Shown here in pieces: positions 35,915 through 45,701 of a stretch of 64,000 bases of DNA (position 1 is the first letter of the stretch; every line of letters begins with the position of its first letter). Source of the DNA: Brachynemurus nebulosus (lineage: Eukaryota; Arthropoda; Insecta; Neuroptera; Myrmeleontidae); the NCBI GenBank assembly GCA_035578155.1, contig JAPWDM010000008.1, positions 28,194,280-28,258,279 of the forward strand, in the 5' to 3' direction. Under the pieces are notes generated by a model, which saw only the letters and a program-made list of their open reading frames with translations, was not told the origin of the DNA and did not search any database. The position numbers were made by a program, and so were the translations under genes.

Positions 35915-35915
<1 letters not shown>
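35372..35915 (+). mobile_element. Short non-autonomous Helitron
   Basis: Starts TCTATACATATAATAAAA after A35371; ends CTAG at 35912-35915 before T35916. A small stem GTGA/TCAC (about 35890-35904) lies just upstream of the end. The inner block TGTCTGTCTGTTCACG, then ACTACTGGACGGATTTTAAT, is a common arthropod Helitron motif. 544 bp, no Rep/helicase. It abuts a (TA)n tract. Confidence 0.8.

Positions 35916-35989
<74 letters not shown>
35916..35989. repeat. (TA)n tract, left side
   Basis: 74 bases of TA between the Helitron end and the foldback element. Confidence 0.95.
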
Positions 35990-35992
<3 letters not shown>

Positions 35993-36710
35993 GCTGGGCC
36001 ATTTTAATCGATGCATCTAAATATCTCGCCAGTGGTGCTACCTATCAAAAAATGACATTTACAAAAGTTGTTAAGTACGAAGGGGGACCTTAAATGGTTA
36101 CCTCAAATTTGACCTTGATCTTCATTCTGAAGGTCATTTTGAGGTCAAGTCGTATTTTTCAAATTGAAAGACCTATTTTTTATTTTGGATTCTGAAAGAC
36201 CGTGAATTTTTTATTATTGGCCTTAAGAGGTGTAAAGGCCACCAAAGAACAATAAAAAATTAGATTTTAAAGGAAAAAACTTAACTTTAAAGTGTTGGCA
36301 TCTTTTGGAGACGTAAAATAGGAGTTTCTGTTCGTTTTTAATGACTTTTGAAAGTCTTTCTAAGGTCAAAATCCAGAAAAAATTAACATTAAAAAGTTAT
36401 GAAAAATTAATTTTTCATTACTAATAGATTTCTTAACTAAAAAATAAAAAATTAAAGGTCAATAAAAAAAATTCGTTTATAGCATTTTCGACGTGAAATT
36501 TCACGCTAGTGCAGAATCCAAAATAAGAAATAGGTCTTCAATTTGAAAAATACGACTTGCCCTCAAATGACCTTCAGAATGAAGGCCAAGATCAAATTTA
36601 AGGTAACCATTTAATGTCCCCCTTCGTACCTAACAACTTTTGTAAAGGTCATTTTTTGATAGGTGCCACCTCTGGCGAGATATTTAGATGCATATATTAA
36701 AATGGCCCAC

Positions 36711-36715
<5 letters not shown>
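35990..36715. mobile_element. Foldback element inserted in a (TA)n tract
   Basis: Left end CAGGCTGGGCCATTTTAAT, right end (reverse strand) CAGAAGTGGGCCATTTTAAT. Arms of about 200 bp match almost throughout (GCATCTAAATATCTCGCCAG, AAAATGACATTTACAAAAG). TA tracts lie on both sides, as expected when a TA-targeting Tc1/mariner-type element enters a TA microsatellite. 726 bp, no coding content. Confidence 0.82.

Positions 36716-36786
<71 letters not shown>
36716..36786. repeat. (TA)n tract, right side
   Basis: 71 bases of TA following the foldback element. Confidence 0.95.
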
Positions 36787-36789
<3 letters not shown>

Positions 36790-36890
36790 TATACATGTAT
36801 ACATCGTACTCATAGCTACAGATATATTGTTAAAATCAAAGAAATTTTCCATCTTTGTGCAAAGAAATCAATCTGTAGAGAAGATCAGTA

Positions 36891-37036
36891 ACGTAAAAAC
36901 CCCTATACTCGAACGCGATTTAGTACTCGAACAGTTTAGATATTTATCGGTTTCTTTCAGAAATGACTTCATTAAAATATAAACTATCAAAACTGTTCAA
37001 ATATTGAATCGCGTTCGAGTATAGGGGCTTTTACCC
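36891..37036. mobile_element. MITE, same family as 57789-58027
   Basis: TA at 36889-36890 and 37037-37038. Ends ACGTAAAAACCCCTATACTC / GGGTAAAAGCCCCTATACTC (reverse strand), with inner TCGAACAGTTT and AAAACTGTTC. 146 bp. The hairpin stem includes TCGAACGCGATT against AATCGCGTTCGA. Confidence 0.72.
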
Positions 37037-37039
37037 TAA

Positions 37040-38286
37040 AAAAAATTAAAAATTCTGGTTGGCTGCAAATGATAAAGGAAAACGAATATGATGATTCAGA
37101 TAAATTCATCTCTGTCTAGTTGGCCTGATTTCAAAGTCAGATTTACGTACATTCAAAAAAATTGAAAATTAAAGTATCTACAAAAACTGTTATTTGTAAT
37201 TTTTTAAAACAAGTATATGAAATAATGAATAATAATTAGTAAAAACCATAATACTACACTAAAGTGACCAAAAAATGGAATGGTTGCTTATATGCGTCCA
37301 GCAACCAGCTATGTAAACACCAGCTTATGATTTAAAAAAAGTCATTTTTTCCAAGTTCGCCATTTTGTTATTTTTCGATAAAATTTCATAGTTCTAGTTC
37401 CTATCAGAATGACATATCTATAGATTAAGACTAATTAAGAATTTTTGATTTCAGGTGTCCCCAAGGGTCAAAATCACCCGGGCCATCCAAGTGCTTTTTT
37501 TCTGAGGCGTCAACTTTAAGTGATAATAATAATAATAAAACAAAATTTAATTTATTAAAAAAAAAACGTAAATAAAAACATATTAAAAATTTAAAACTTT
37601 TCATTTGTTCTTTCTCGAAAAAAAAATGCCCCTAAAAATAGGCATGAAAAACAGCGCGAGTTACCAGCCTACTACCGTAAGAGTTTGGAAGAACCTCTTT
37701 TCGATTCTGATAATCTTAGCCCAGTCGTCGTTCAACGTAAGTAAACCTACTGTAACCATAAATAATAACAACGCAAATGTAAGTGTTTATGACGACATGG
37801 TTCTGATTACTGACGTGATAGGACTTACGTACACATTGTTACGCACACTTTTTGTTTTATCAACAATTTCTTTATACAATTTTTCGCTTCATTTTAATCC
37901 ACATTGATACTGATACCACGTACACTGCTAAATAATCACCCTTATATCTAATATATTCTACATCAGTTTAAATACCTACCATATGAAATTGTACGTTTGT
38001 GTGCTTTGAGTATAAAGTACACTTGACTATCAAGATGTCTGTACAGACACAACAGACAAAACTAGAACAATTAATGTAATTATTTAAAGCTGTTCAGACT
38101 GTGAATAATAAGAAGCATGCCAGTATATATACCTACATACTCCCAAAACGTATCCACATCCATGCCACATCCAGTGCGCTCACTAGCTAGTTGGTACATA
38201 TTTTGCAAGGTACGTACATACATCATATATGTTTGTAGTACATACGGCGTACCTGCGATACATACTATGCTTACTTGTTTGGGTGT
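37040..38286. other. AT-rich spacer, nothing recognised
   Basis: Open frames such as 37605-37907 show no protein family features. Confidence 0.45.
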
Positions 38287-39059
38287 AGTTAATCCAGACT
38301 TGGGAAAACAGTGGTCCCTAACAGAATCGCCATATAAAATATTTTGGATTGGGGGGCTGTAAATTTTACTACAAGGCTTAGGATTTTCCTCTGGATTTGA
38401 ATACTAGCCTAAGGAAACTTTTAAGAACAAATCAGTAAAAATTAAAAAAAAACGCCGTGAGCAGCGGGGCCCCATCACGGTAGTCGAATTTTCCCCTTCA
38501 TCTTCGGTATTGAATGTCTACAAGCGAAATGTGATTGAAAGTCTACAACCGAATTGTCATTTTGTTGGTTTCAAAACTGGTGATGAGTGTTCGGCTGATC
38601 GAGGCTTTAAAAAAAGGTTTTAAGTATTTAAGGGCTGTATCTCAGTAAATTTCAATTTTGTGCCGAAAACAGGTAGCAGAAAAAAAGCCAACACAATTCG
38701 TACGAGGACATTCCTGCCCATGTTTATCCGCTAATTGCCTTTATGTTTTAGTTTTAAATATTAAATAAGGACCTTCAATAGTAAACTGGAAGGCCTTTAT
38801 AAAGATATTTTTTCTTTCCAAAAAAAATCCAAAATTTCTATTTTATAAATACTAAAAATCCAAAATTCCTAATTTATAAATAAACAGTGACTTTAATAAC
38901 ATTTTTAAATTACTTAATATGTATGTATTTCATTTGTCATAAAAGTAAGTTCACTTTTTTTTAAATTTTTTAAAATTACTATTCGCCTACTTGTATTTAG
39001 AATAAACATAATGCTTTTAAAACACATTTAACAATAGCATTCAATTCCGATGTAAAAAT

Positions 39060-39660
39060 GGGAGAAGTGGGGGGAAAAGTGATGCGGACTCCCTACAAGG
39101 TACTAGCTGGATACTAACTGAATACACGTACAAAATTTCAGCCCTCTAGGTTTCCTTATGGAGTCTCTAGACGTGTTAGAAAACAAGCAAAAAAATTAAG
39201 GAAATATTGGCGTAAAAATCGTGGGGGTAAGGGTTAAAAGTTGAAACCTCCAAAAAACAGTGTCTGGCTATTAGCTTAACCTGTACACCAAATTTCAGCC
39301 CTCTAGGTTTATTTGGGGAGATTTTGACCCGAACGAAACTGTTAAAAAACAAGAAAAATCATGTTCTTTTGGGTAGAAAAATGGTGGGGGTAGGGGTTAA
39401 AAGTCGAGACCCCCAAAAGGCACCCCCTTGATACTAACTCAATCCGAATACAAAATTTCAGCCCTCTAGGTTTATTCGGGTGACCTGTGCGAGTGGTACA
39501 AACTTCGAAAACGTCGAAAATCCATGAAATTGTAGCTTAAAAATGAGGGGGGTGGGGGTAAAATATTAAAACCTCCAAAAAGCACAACCTAGGTACGAAC
39601 TTTATCAACACACCAAATTTCAACCCTCTACGTTAATTCTGGGGGGCTGGGGGCCGGTTA
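39060..39660. repeat. About 160-bp degenerate tandem repeat, G-rich
   Basis: The phrase AAATTTCAGCCCTCTAGGTT recurs at about 39133, 39290, 39453 and 39615 (spacings 157, 163, 162), each unit with a G-rich block such as GGGGGTAGGGGTTAAAAG. 39660-39850 continues C-rich. No protein features. Confidence 0.75.
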
Positions 39661-39951
39661 GATCCAGCGAAAATCGTTTTTCCCCCCTCTACTCCCACCA
39701 TATCATCCTAGGAAGCTGAATTTTGGATATGTTGTAGATAATTGGCCGAAACATTATTTGAAACCGGTTTGGAAAAGTTTTATTGCTTTTCCGCCCCCCA
39801 CCACCCCCTTAAAGGTCGGGTCCGAAAAAAAATTTGCCCAAAATTTGACCCCTCTTTGATAGTATTGTTGTGCATCGGAATAAGCCCCACTTACCAAATT
39901 TCATCTCTTAACTTCCATAGGGGGGCCCTACACATATTAAAAGGTTGCGGG

Positions 39952-39954
<3 letters not shown>

Positions 39955-40006
<52 letters not shown>
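39955..40006. repeat. (TA)n microsatellite
   Basis: 52 bases of TA. Confidence 0.95.
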
Positions 40007-40010
<4 letters not shown>

Positions 40011-41611
40011 CATCTTTTTTTTTTACATAATCGTGTTCTACGGGTCCGAAAACGGATAGCGCCCCTGGTCTCGCCTCTCGCAGCTCTTATCGTATAGACT
40101 GTATAAGTCTAATTTTTCGGAGAAAATTCGACTAATTACGTATTTTTAGTAATTTAATATATAATTCTAACTTGAAAAATAATTTTAAAAAATTAATGTT
40201 GAATAAATAAGTGATCAACTATAATCGAAATTAATTCAGTCGAATTGAAAATATTTACAATGTAAACATATCTCTATTCCTTTTGTGATTATTTAAAATG
40301 GCATGTACATCTCACCTTATTTATAAAAACATCTTACCTGTTTAATATAAACATACGTAATGTGTATATCAGGTCTCCATAGTGGTTCGCTCACATCTTT
40401 CAACATAGTTTAGTTTTTGCATTAGAAAAATGTAAAGATATGTATGTATAGATAACAAACAAAATGATTCATAAATATTGGCAATTAAAAAACACAAACA
40501 GACACACAACATAGCTGATGTAGTATTAACAGTAAAACCTCGTAAAACTAATTTTTAAAGATATTGATAATATTCTTACGTTTTATGACAGCCCTCCAGT
40601 TCCACTCGTAGTCCCCCAGTATAAAATATTTTATATGGCGATTCTGGTAGGGACCATTTTTTCCCATGTCTAGTTATATCATTAGTGAAATTCATAGCAA
40701 TAATAATAATAACGTTGTTGTTGTATGCATATATGTGTAGGTTTTAGAGATGTAATAAATATTTGCATTCGCAATCGCATCCGTATTCGCATTCACGTCT
40801 TTTGGACCGTCTACCGCAGAAGGAGGGTTATGCTATTGCGTTGTATGTATGTTGCAACATAAACGGCTTAATGCATTTTCATAAAGGAGGTATCATTCAT
40901 AAATTAAATATGGCGGCTGTAAAACGCCATATATTATATGACTTTCGAAAAAAAATCTAAAGTAAGGTATTCGAAGAAATACAAATTCAAAAATACATTT
41001 ATATATTAAAAGTTACCGTTGTGGATGTTTGAATTAGAGAAGATTTGTATCTATTTTTTTATCCATTTTCTATATACAGTAGAACCTTTGATTACGAACA
41101 CCTCCCTTAACCAGACCCCTTCTATAGCCGGAAAATTTTTTTTATGACGATAGCATGCTATATCCTATATCCAAGCAATGCGTTCAGCACTCTCTTAAGC
41201 GGACCCTCTGTTACCTAAACGCCGACACAATATTTCTTAACGAAGACATATTATTTAGTACATTATTGCCATCATTAATCGGACGCGAATACGTCTAGTG
41301 CTAATGTATACCTATATGGATTAGGTATAATTGTTAATGTTTTAACTTCTTGACAATAATTCTGACGATGCATTTGTAAACGTTATATTTTTGTATAAGT
41401 ACCTAAATTTGTTCATAAAAGTAAGTTATTATTATAAAATTAAAAATTAATTATGAATATTACATTATTTAATGTTATTTGTTGGAAACCATTTTCAGCA
41501 GATTTTTGTTATTGGAAACCATTCCAAATATTATTTTTATTTTCTAAAAAAAATAATAAATTATTAAATATGGTGTCGTTGCTTTGTCACTTTTCACAGC
41601 AAAATAACAGA

Positions 41612-41657
41612 AAAACACGAGTCGACTTTCGGCTTTTACACCATCATCAGGTGAAAA
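41612..41657 (-). ncRNA. Hammerhead ribozyme motif, left arm
   Basis: Exact mirror of 45170-45215: on the minus strand CTGATGA, a weak stem II (GGT with GCC), GAA, the self-complementary AGTCGACT, then C. See that entry. Confidence 0.6.
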
Positions 41658-42143
41658 ACTTAACTAAAAATTGCTCTTTTTGGCGAAAACTATTTATAAT
41701 ATAGATCGGAGCAAATAATGCATTGGTGGGGGATGCTAGAGACAGAGACAGAGACAGATACAATCACAGTATACAATAAAATTAAAAATTTTTGTATTGT
41801 TTGCAAAGGTAGTTTACAGCGAAATTTATTTTTAAAAACTGGTTAGGTCCAATATTATTAAATTGACCGGAGCACACTGGGGAAAACCAGACACGTGAAA
41901 ACAGCGGCGAACGACAATTACCAGAAACAAAGGAAATCATACAGACATCTGTCTGTTGATATGCACGAGGGGTTACACCCAGCAGGTAGCTGCTTTTGTT
42001 AAACTAAAAGGTTTGTTAAATGAAGTAAAATCAAAAATATTGTAAAAAGACTATTTAAATATCAATTACCAGGAATGGATAAAATTTTTAAAATGGGTCC
42101 TATCAACTAAACTATTCGAAAACAAAACGTGAGATGCATCGTG

Positions 42144-43413
42144 TTATAGATTTAATAAAGGCGATTTGTTTAAATCAATTTGGTCATTCAAGATGACATG
42201 GTTTGGATCTTTGTTCAATTTGTTGATTTCCAGGGCTTCCAAAATGTTGAGTTTGCGGCCTTTTTTACAAATATGTAATATTTTGGGTTGTTGATCGGGT
42301 TTTACCGAATGACCTGTTTCTAGTAGATGTAAACCAAAGTTGGAAATGTGTTTCTGGGTAGTGATATGTTCCTTATATCTGGTTTCGAACGTTCGACCAG
42401 TCTGACCTATGTAAGACGCGTTACACTCCGAACAATCTAGACGATAAACTCCACATTTCTTCATGGGGTCGGATTTTTCTTTAGCGTTATAAAGGAAACG
42501 GCCAATAGTATGTGTGGAATGATAAGCGGGATATAGATCAAATTGTAAGAACATGTTGCCTATTTTTTGAGAGATGTTTCCTAGATATGGGAGGGAAATA
42601 TAATGTTTAGAGTCCGAATTAGTTAGAATAGTTGGATAGATTTGTTCTATGGCTAGACTTCTTTGTTTTTTACGGATTAGTTTTTGGATAATGTGTGGAG
42701 CAAAACCATTGTTAACTGCTATTTGTTGTATGATCGATAATTCCTTTTCACGGTCTTTTGGAGATAGCGGGATAGCGAAAGCTCTATGTAGCATAGATCG
42801 GTAAGCTGCTATTTTTTGAGAAAATGGAGTGAGTGAATCAGCGGGGATTGTAGTGTCTGAGAATGTGGGTTTGCGAAAGATTTTATATGAGAATTTTGTG
42901 TCTGATCTATTAATAGTTATATCTAGGAAATTGATGGAATTGTTCGATTCTATTTCTTTGGTAAATTTAATTTGTTTATGAAGACTATTGAGGTATTTTA
43001 AATAGTTGTCCAACTGTCTGTCTGTACCTTTGAAACCGACCAGGATGTCATCAACATATCGAAACCAGAAAATGATATGATTTTTTGAAAGTGGATTATT
43101 TATAATAGAATGTTCTAAGTTATCCATGAAGATGTCTGCCAGAAGGGGGCTGAGGGGGGAGCCCATAGGTAAACCAGAATTTTGTAAATAAACTTGGTTA
43201 TTAAACATGAAATAATTTTGTTGAAGACAAATTTTAAATGAGCTTAAAAGTTCTTTTTGGATATGTGAAGAAATATTTTTGTTGTTTAGAATGTTTTGAA
43301 TAATCGGGATGCATTCATCAGAAGGAACGCTTGGAAACATATTAGACACGTCGAAAGAAACTAATCTGAAAGAACTATGTGAAAGGTGAAGACTATTTAA
43401 TTTGTTGCAGAGA
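42144..43413 (-). pseudogene. PLE reverse transcriptase/GIY-YIG endonuclease, left copy
   Basis: Mirror image of the plus-strand copy at 43414-44683, with identical translation. On this strand RT motif A (FDVSNMF), motif B (GLPMGSPLSP), the YVDD box and the GIY-YIG domain (VYRLDC, YIGQTGR) follow in order to a stop at 42144. It lacks the N-terminal part of the PLE protein (upstream RT motifs and the linker before them) and any start codon of its own. The open frame continues 35 bases past the axis into antisense sequence of its twin, so the first dozen codons of a naive call are spurious. Confidence 0.88.
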
Positions 43414-44683
43414 TCTCTGCAACAAATTAAATAGTCTTCACCTTTCACATAGTTCTTTCAGATTAGTTTCTTTCGACGTGTCTAATATGTTTCCAAGCGT
43501 TCCTTCTGATGAATGCATCCCGATTATTCAAAACATTCTAAACAACAAAAATATTTCTTCACATATCCAAAAAGAACTTTTAAGCTCATTTAAAATTTGT
43601 CTTCAACAAAATTATTTCATGTTTAATAACCAAGTTTATTTACAAAATTCTGGTTTACCTATGGGCTCCCCCCTCAGCCCCCTTCTGGCAGACATCTTCA
43701 TGGATAACTTAGAACATTCTATTATAAATAATCCACTTTCAAAAAATCATATCATTTTCTGGTTTCGATATGTTGATGACATCCTGGTCGGTTTCAAAGG
43801 TACAGACAGACAGTTGGACAACTATTTAAAATACCTCAATAGTCTTCATAAACAAATTAAATTTACCAAAGAAATAGAATCGAACAATTCCATCAATTTC
43901 CTAGATATAACTATTAATAGATCAGACACAAAATTCTCATATAAAATCTTTCGCAAACCCACATTCTCAGACACTACAATCCCCGCTGATTCACTCACTC
44001 CATTTTCTCAAAAAATAGCAGCTTACCGATCTATGCTACATAGAGCTTTCGCTATCCCGCTATCTCCAAAAGACCGTGAAAAGGAATTATCGATCATACA
44101 ACAAATAGCAGTTAACAATGGTTTTGCTCCACACATTATCCAAAAACTAATCCGTAAAAAACAAAGAAGTCTAGCCATAGAACAAATCTATCCAACTATT
44201 CTAACTAATTCGGACTCTAAACATTATATTTCCCTCCCATATCTAGGAAACATCTCTCAAAAAATAGGCAACATGTTCTTACAATTTGATCTATATCCCG
44301 CTTATCATTCCACACATACTATTGGCCGTTTCCTTTATAACGCTAAAGAAAAATCCGACCCCATGAAGAAATGTGGAGTTTATCGTCTAGATTGTTCGGA
44401 GTGTAACGCGTCTTACATAGGTCAGACTGGTCGAACGTTCGAAACCAGATATAAGGAACATATCACTACCCAGAAACACATTTCCAACTTTGGTTTACAT
44501 CTACTAGAAACAGGTCATTCGGTAAAACCCGATCAACAACCCAAAATATTACATATTTGTAAAAAAGGCCGCAAACTCAACATTTTGGAAGCCCTGGAAA
44601 TCAACAAATTGAACAAAGATCCAAACCATGTCATCTTGAATGACCAAATTGATTTAAACAAATCGCCTTTATTAAATCTATAA
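43414..44683 (+). pseudogene. PLE reverse transcriptase/GIY-YIG endonuclease, right copy
   Basis: Penelope-like retroelement protein: RT copies the element RNA into DNA at a nick made by the C-terminal GIY-YIG domain. Seen here: motif A FDVSNMF with its Asp at 43475-43477, motif B GLPMGSPLSP at 43652-43681, the catalytic YVDD at 43769-43780, then a connector rich in Lys/Gln. The endonuclease has VYRLDC at 44378-44395, YIGQTGR at 44414-44434, an ETRYKEH block (Arg at 44447) and LEALEI, whose first Glu at 44588-44590 is the probable catalytic one. Cysteines around YRLDCSEC fit the PLE-specific zinc-binding insert. There are no stops, but roughly the first third of a full-length protein is missing and there is no true start, so the copy is 5'-truncated. 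The catalytic residues visible are intact, suggesting recent insertion. Confidence 0.9.
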
Positions 44684-45169
44684 CACGATGCATCTCACGT
44701 TTTGTTTTCGAATAGTTTAGTTGATAGGACCCATTTTAAAAATTTTATCCATTCCTGGTAATTGATATTTAAATAGTCTTTTTACAATATTTTTGATTTT
44801 ACTTCATTTAACAAACCTTTTAGTTTAACAAAAGCAGCTACCTGCTGGGTGTAACCCCTCGTGCATATCAACAGACAGATGTCTGTATGATTTCCTTTGT
44901 TTCTGGTAATTGTCGTTCGCCGCTGTTTTCACGTGTCTGGTTTTCCCCAGTGTGCTCCGGTCAATTTAATAATATTGGACCTAACCAGTTTTTAAAAATA
45001 AATTTCGCTGTAAACTACCTTTGCAAACAATACAAAAATTTTTAATTTTATTGTATACTGTGATTGTATCTGTCTCTGTCTCTGTCTCTAGCATCCCCCA
45101 CCAATGCATTATTTGCTCCGATCTATATTATAAATAGTTTTCGCCAAAAAGAGCAATTTTTAGTTAAGT

Positions 45170-45215
45170 TTTTCACCTGATGATGGTGTAAAAGCCGAAA
45201 GTCGACTCGTGTTTT
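45170..45215 (+). ncRNA. Hammerhead ribozyme motif, right arm
   Basis: CTGATGA at 45177-45183; short stem II with a G-U pair (GGT/GCC around GTAAAA); GAA at 45197-45199; stem III AGTCGACT at 45200-45207, which is self-complementary; C45208 precedes the cleavage point. Stem I begins CAC (45174-45176) with GTG (45209-45211). All invariant core bases are there. Stem II is weak (first pair unmatched), so activity as a monomer is doubtful; the 8-bp palindromic stem III would favour a dimeric form, as reported for PLE hammerheads. Confidence 0.62.
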
Positions 45216-45701
45216 TCTGTTATTTTGCTGTGAAAAGTGACAAAGCAACGACACCATATTTAATATGGATTTTCACAAAGTAAACCTGTCTAGTATTAAT
45301 TATTTGAATAAATTATTATTATAATTTCTAGAAAGTTTTGTAAAAAACATAAAAATATTCAATTTATTTACAAAAAATAAAAACAATTCATTATTAAATT
45401 ACATTTCCTTCAGGACACACGTATGCATACGTGTGCTTCGTTTATATTACCATTATTTTAATGCTGAATTGTAATAATTTATTCATATTAAAATAAAAAC
45501 ATAATTTAAAAATAAAAAATGTTATTACTTTAAATTCAACTTTTGTTGTGAAATAATAAATTAAATAATATTATGTTGTGAATTTAGAAAATCTAATTCT
45601 TCATATTAACACTATTATTTACTCTTCCCCTGTTAAACGGACAACTCGGTTGCCGGACAAATTTTTGAGTGAGACTACACGGTTAACCGAAGTTTTACGT
45701 A

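Larger units (their letters stand above)
38295..40671. mobile_element. hAT-like element with internal tandem repeat
   Basis: Left CAGACTTGGGAAAACAGTGG then TCGCCATATAAAATATTTT; right, on the reverse strand, AGACATGGGAAAAAATGG then the same CGCCATATAAAATATTTT. The flanks AGTTAATC (38287-38294) and AGTTATATC (from 40672) are an imperfect 8-bp duplication. CAG(A)-type ends and 8 bp suggest hAT. The interior has the 160-bp tandem array and no transposase. Confidence 0.5.
41562..45265. mobile_element. Perfect PLE palindrome: two head-to-head copies
   Basis: Every landmark in 41562-43413 has its reverse complement in 43414-45265, with coordinates summing to 86827 at both edges and at both frame ends, so there is no net indel. 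The axis is GCAGA|TCTGC-like (GCAGAGATCTCTGC at 43407-43420), with no spacer. Each 1,852-bp arm is a 5'-truncated PLE: partial RT, GIY-YIG endonuclease, 3' UTR with a (GTCTCT)n stretch, and a hammerhead motif near the end. The encoded proteins are identical. This is either a very recent inverted insertion or an assembly/sequencing artefact. Confidence 0.95.
41077..45699. mobile_element. Pogo/Tigger-like element holding the PLE palindrome
   Basis: Left: TA 41075-41076 then CAGTAGAACCTTTGATTACG and CCCTTAACCAGACC. Right, on the reverse strand: CGTAAAACTTCGGTTAACCG then TTGTCCGGCAACCG, with TA at 45700-45701. The AACC(T)...TTAACCAG/CCG style is that of pogo/Tigger TIRs. Without the palindrome the element is about 920 bp. 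The two ends match only loosely. Confidence 0.45.

Noticed and set aside
36611..36796. Possible CRISPR-like array from repeated words around 36 kb
   Set aside because: The repeats are the two arms of one foldback and TA tracts, with no regular spacers.
37605..37907. 100-residue plus-strand frame
   Set aside because: No recognisable family, start context or neighbouring exons; composition is like chance AT-rich frames.
43379..43448. First dozen codons of each PLE frame crossing the palindrome axis
   Set aside because: They start at GTG and are antisense to the twin copy; real PLE homology starts only after the axis.
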